A stretch of 8,205 bases of DNA from Faecousia sp. (GTDB lineage Bacteria > Bacillota > Clostridia > Oscillospirales > Oscillospiraceae): contig JARHYV010000326.1 of assembly GCA_029258495.1 (NCBI GenBank), positions 1 to 8,205 of the forward strand. Reading direction: 5' to 3'. The notes beneath the pieces are model-generated. The model was not told the DNA's origin and made no database searches. It worked only from the letters and a program-made list of their open reading frames with translations. Positions 6,280 through 8,205 of this stretch are shown here, piece by piece (position 1 is the stretch's first letter; each line of letters opens with the position of its first letter). A program made the position numbers and the translations under genes.

Positions 6280-6527
6280 TACCACGCCACCTCAGTATCA
6301 GAGAGGCATTCAGTGACCGGAGTACGCATTCCTTCTAGGATCTGGGCTTTTGTTTCGGCGCTGGAAGAGAGATAAATTGTTTCCATTAGACTGTTGTAAT
6401 CTTCCTCGCTGATGACAACTGCATTACCCTCCTTAGTGCTGATGTTCAATGGCTCGTTATACTTGATGGTTTGAGCTAACAACCCAAAGATATCCTTCCG
6501 AAAACTGGTTGCATTAACATTACGCAT
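6279..6527 (-). CDS. yefM: YefM/Phd-family antitoxin
   Basis: 82 residues beginning MRNVNATSFRKDIFGLLAQT. The N-terminal half has the Phd/YefM fold pattern (start of helix 1, then EPLNISTKEGNAVVISEEDY at about 25-44, NSLMETIYL); this half forms the DNA-binding dimer, and the acidic C-terminal tail (about 60-82) is the part that usually wraps the toxin. It neutralises YoeB and, with it, represses the operon. The ribosome site AAAGGAGTGAT (6531-6541) is strong, which fits the need for more antitoxin than toxin. It has its own promoter and a palindrome at the -10. The pair fits a plasmid-like or integrated element. Confidence 0.92.
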   Translation of the reverse strand: MRNVNATSFRKDIFGLLAQTIKYNEPLNISTKEGNAVVISEEDYNSLMETIYLSSSAETKAQILEGMRTPVTECLSDTEVAW

Positions 6528-6544
6528 TGTATCACTCCTTTCTT

Positions 6545-6566
6545 CATGTACATTATAGCGTACATG
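6545..6566. promoter_or_regulatory. Operator-like inverted repeat of the toxin-antitoxin operon
   Basis: CATGTAC (6545-6551) and GTACATG (6560-6566) are exact inverted arms eight bases apart and enclose the -10 hexamer. The left arm contains TGTACA (6547-6552), the core known from YefM-YoeB operators in E. coli; the right arm has it with one change. Autorepression by the pair is inferred. Confidence 0.75.
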
Positions 6567-6580
6567 TTAAACAAAGTCAA
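6552..6580 (-). promoter_or_regulatory. Promoter of the toxin-antitoxin operon
   Basis: On the minus strand TTGACT (6575-6580), a 17-base spacer and a perfect TATAAT (6552-6557). The start is expected near 6545, inside the operator-like repeat, about 18 bases before the antitoxin ATG. Confidence 0.88.
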
Positions 6581-6624
6581 GCATTATATTCTATGCAGAA
6601 GTAATTTTTTTGAGTATTGGATTT

Positions 6625-6777
6625 TCAGCCGTTGGCTTTTTTCAAGTCCTTCGGTTGGCGTCCACCGATAATTCGGCGGTACATCTGCTTGTCATCTCTA
6701 GACAGTTCAAACACGGTCATTGCCTGCTCAGGATCTCTGGTCAGCAGTCCCTCTAAAATTCTGTCTGTTTTACTCAT
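6625..6777 (-). CDS. Small hypothetical protein, 50 residues
   Basis: The ATG at 6777 follows a consensus AGGAGG (6786-6791) at eight bases spacing and opens 50 codons ending in TGA. The peptide begins MSKTDRILEGLLTRDPEQAM and ends in a basic tail (RRIIGGRQPKDLKKANG); it is predicted mostly helical and basic at the C-terminus. I do not recognise a family. The ribosome site makes it very likely real. It lies 98 bases upstream of the antitoxin gene on the same strand but that pair has its own promoter, so this gene may belong instead to the transcript of the replication-initiator-like gene. Confidence 0.7.
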   Translation of the reverse strand: MSKTDRILEGLLTRDPEQAMTVFELSRDDKQMYRRIIGGRQPKDLKKANG

Positions 6778-6813
6778 GACTTTTTCCTCCTAATAATTAT
6801 ATTTTCACAATCA

Positions 6814-6891
6814 CTACTCCAGTAGGGCGATCAGGCGCCGGAGCACTCGTCTGTCCTCGATGTGGTCACGACCGTATTCCGTGAAAAATAT
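6814..6891 (-). pseudogene. Short open frame, 25 codons, no standard start
   Basis: From ATA at 6891 the minus strand reads IFFTEYGRDHIEDRRVLRRL followed by IALLE, then TAG TGA. A good Shine-Dalgarno (AGGGAGGA) ends about two bases before the ATA, and the charged helical look of the peptide is gene-like, yet there is no ATG, GTG or TTG in place. It may be a real gene whose start mutated, the tail of a frameshifted gene beginning further upstream (compare 6957-7115), or chance. Confidence 0.3.
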
Positions 6892-6934
6892 CGTCCTCCC
6901 TAATCTGGATCTCTGGAGCTATATTTCCGGAAGC

Positions 6935-6985
6935 TGCCCACAGGCTTGCCCACACCCTATAGGCGATGGACAAGCTCTATGGACA
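6935..6985. repeat. Paired short direct repeats, possible origin-type region
   Basis: TGCCCACA occurs at 6935-6942 and 6947-6954 (period 12); ATGGACA occurs at 6966-6972 and 6979-6985 (period 13), each copy followed by AGCTC or a near match. CCTATAGG (6956-6963), a perfect palindrome, lies between the two pairs. A GC-rich hairpin GGGCT-TGC-AGCCC follows (7006-7018). Short repeats beside an initiator-like gene can be iterons, but two copies each is few, and the stretch may instead be coding (see 6957-7115). Confidence 0.45.
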
Positions 6986-7115
6986 GCTCCTGCTCCGGCA
7001 CGGCAGGGCTTGCAGCCCCGCAGGGACAGCCTCTGCTTGCAGGATATCTCTGCTGCACCCTGCTCTCCTGATCTACATATTTTATTTTTCTTTTCTGTTT
7101 TTCTATCATGGACAT
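6957..7115 (-). CDS. Candidate small protein, 52 residues, possibly truncated
   Basis: The ATG at 7115 has GGAG six bases upstream (7122-7125) and a second in-frame ATG two codons on. The peptide starts MSMIEKQKRKIKYVDQESRV, has a lysine-rich N-terminus, a CPC motif (30-32) and ends ELSIELVHRL at a TAG. It begins 33 bases after the stop of the winged-helix gene on the same strand, so it may be its operon partner. After the stop the other frames stay open with gene-like sequence to about 6810, which suggests that a longer gene was broken here. I do not recognise a family; an alternative is non-coding repeat DNA. Confidence 0.4.
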   Translation of the reverse strand: MSMIEKQKRKIKYVDQESRVQQRYPASRGCPCGAASPAVPEQELSIELVHRL

Positions 7116-7148
7116 CCGGTTCTCCGCAAAAAGGGTAGACTGCCCCTA

Positions 7149-7973
7149 TCAAGCCCACGAAAATAGACACAGATCATCCGCCAACGGATGGATTTTTATG
7201 CCACGGCCGTCATTTTCATACTCCGGTACCTGCACCGTAACACCACGATTTTTGTCAGATCTTCCAAATTGGAAAACACAATATTTCTCTTTCCTCTTTT
7301 TATAACCCTTAGTTATCTGGTTAATAATACTATGCTTGTCAGATTTCGGAGCACCCCCATCAGGTGCTGCCGCCATGACCATATCGGTCATGAAATAGCT
7401 GTTACACGCATAGTATTTTCTCTTTGTCTTACAGTTTCTCTTTACAATGGCCTGCAGGTGCACCAAGGACTTCAGCGCCGCACAGACTGTCGATACAGCC
7501 ATGTCCAAGCAAACAGACTGCATCATTTTATTCCGACCTGCAATCCGGCGAATCGAGGGGAATGCACGCCCTACACGACCTGCACAGCGGTACAGATACA
7601 ACAGATTAGCGAAGGCAGATGGACTCATATCATAGTCCAGGATCTCCTTGCGTACAAGCGTATAGCCCTCCGTACGGCGGTTCCAAGTATATGTATTTGC
7701 TGTAAAAACGAGGCGATGCAAGGTATCGCTCCATCGATAATTTCTGGACTTTCTGATGTAACCTGCGCTGATCAACTCTTTAATCGCCTGCTGCACGGTC
7801 GTTGTACTCAGGTGTGCAAGGCTTGCCAAGTCACCAATCTTTATGGTGATTGCGTTTGCCTTACGACCAGTCAGAAAGCGCATCACGACAGCTACTCTTT
7901 TGGTTGTGTACTGCATCGTCGTGTTGTTGATCAGGTCATTGGGCACTGCTGCTACATTGTGCAGGTACATCAT
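7149..7973 (-). CDS. Tandem winged-helix protein, replication-initiator (RepA-like) type
   Basis: 274 residues, starting MMYLHNVAAVPNDLINNTTM. A first winged helix covers about 22-90 (KIGDLASLAHLSTTTVQQAI then KELISAGYI: a clear helix-turn-helix with its recognition helix), and a second about 105-185 (SPSAFANLLYLYRCAGR; FPSIRRIAGR; MAVSTVCAALKSLVHLQAIV). The tail (200-274) is polar and basic. Two winged helices in tandem fit plasmid replication initiators and the related HTH proteins carried by clostridial integrative elements. It may bind the repeats at 6935-6985 and start replication of an element, or be a transcription regulator; this is inferred. The frame is open back to 8045, but the ATG at 7973 has a consensus Shine-Dalgarno and matches where this family usually begins. 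No parA, relaxase or integrase is within the window. Confidence 0.8.
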   Translation of the reverse strand: MMYLHNVAAVPNDLINNTTMQYTTKRVAVVMRFLTGRKANAITIKIGDLASLAHLSTTTVQQAIKELISAGYIRKSRNYRWSDTLHRLVFTANTYTWNRRTEGYTLVRKEILDYDMSPSAFANLLYLYRCAGRVGRAFPSIRRIAGRNKMMQSVCLDMAVSTVCAALKSLVHLQAIVKRNCKTKRKYYACNSYFMTDMVMAAAPDGGAPKSDKHSIINQITKGYKKRKEKYCVFQFGRSDKNRGVTVQVPEYENDGRGIKIHPLADDLCLFSWA

Positions 7974-7980
7974 TTTACTT

Positions 7981-7988
7981 CCTCCTTT
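7981..7988 (-). promoter_or_regulatory. Shine-Dalgarno that fixes the start of the winged-helix gene
   Basis: The minus strand reads AAAGGAGG seven bases before the ATG at 7973, against no such site before the upstream in-frame GTG at 8045. Confidence 0.85.
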
Positions 7989-8205
7989 CAAAATATGTCT
8001 TGTGTCCCTGTTGGACTTCAGCTCCCACATCGCCGTCAAAAGCACAGCCGGGACTTTATTCAGTGGTGTGCTTTTCGTCCGTCAGGCCGCCTCTGATGGC
8101 TTTAAATCAATCTTTTTTCCTCGCTATCTCCCCCCCAAGTTGGTTGGAGCCTCAGCCTAACAAAAATTTGGAGATTTTCGTTTGGAGCGTGGGACAAGTT
8201 CCCTA
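7989..8205. other. Region upstream of the winged-helix gene; no certain gene
   Basis: No clear promoter is seen for the winged-helix gene. A minus-strand frame is open from the window edge to TAA at 8102-8104 (33 codons, ending SEEKRLI); it could be the C-terminus of a gene entering from outside, but 33 open codons are not significant. A run of seven G (minus strand) lies near 8131-8137, and GGGA/TCCC form a short inverted repeat at 8191-8203. Confidence 0.35.

Noticed and set aside
6919..7170. 83-codon open frame on the minus strand
   Set aside because: It overlaps the end of the winged-helix gene in another frame and has no ribosome site; the 52-codon frame in the same stretch is better supported.
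7188..8096. 302-codon open frame on the plus strand
   Set aside because: Antisense to the winged-helix gene, which has two clear helix-turn-helix patterns and a consensus Shine-Dalgarno; the plus frame has neither.
5246..8205. att duplication of the tRNA-Ser 3' end
   Set aside because: No second copy of the T-arm/acceptor sequence was found by eye to the right of the tRNA.
1..8205. CRISPR array, rRNA, tmRNA or known riboswitch
   Set aside because: No regularly spaced repeats and no recognisable core motifs of these elements on either strand.

Overview
The window looks like chromosomal DNA of a Clostridia-class Firmicute, probably a gut Oscillospiraceae/Ruminococcaceae-type anaerobe. That is an inference from Firmicute-type Shine-Dalgarno sites, SLH repeats of the 'CTRAQVVxFLxR' style, YlmH and DUF896 genes, and a tandem winged-helix replication-initiator-like gene of a kind common in clostridial mobile elements. 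No genus can be named from the sequence.

Left part (1-4058, minus strand): a compact gene string read from about 4080 towards base 1. It holds a BaiN/HI0933-type flavoprotein, a COG2509-type FAD-dependent dehydrogenase (the two overlap as ATGA), a secreted cysteine-rich protein with three SLH domains, and the N-terminal part of a GNAT acetyltransferase that runs off the window. Gaps are -4, 17-20 and 34 bases and no terminator is visible between the genes. One promoter (TTGTGA-17-TATAAT) precedes the first gene.

Middle part (4059-5334, plus strand): a second promoter (TTTTCA-17-TATAAT) lies back to back with the first and drives ylmH (S4-domain RNA-binding protein) and a DUF896/YnzC-like gene. 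A tRNA-Ser(UGA) gene with its own promoter and encoded CCA follows.

Right part (5335-8205): downstream of the tRNA the character changes to accessory DNA. About 680 bases carry no convincing protein gene but hold a 17-bp-stem hairpin, an 18-bp perfect palindrome, a candidate ~70-nt small RNA with promoter and terminator, and a second terminator facing right. After that, all on the minus strand, come a YefM/YoeB toxin-antitoxin pair with a strong promoter and operator-like inverted repeat, a 50-codon unknown gene with a consensus Shine-Dalgarno, two shorter candidate reading frames in a GC-rich repeat-bearing stretch, and a 274-aa tandem winged-helix (RepA-like) protein. This is best read as one end of an integrated mobile element or its remnant next to tRNA-Ser. 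No integrase, relaxase or att duplication is visible, so that remains an inference.

Nothing in the window is clearly a new system. The items most worth checking are the small RNA candidate, the small reading frames and repeats beside the replication-initiator-like gene, and the linkage of a cysteine-rich SLH protein to two flavoproteins.
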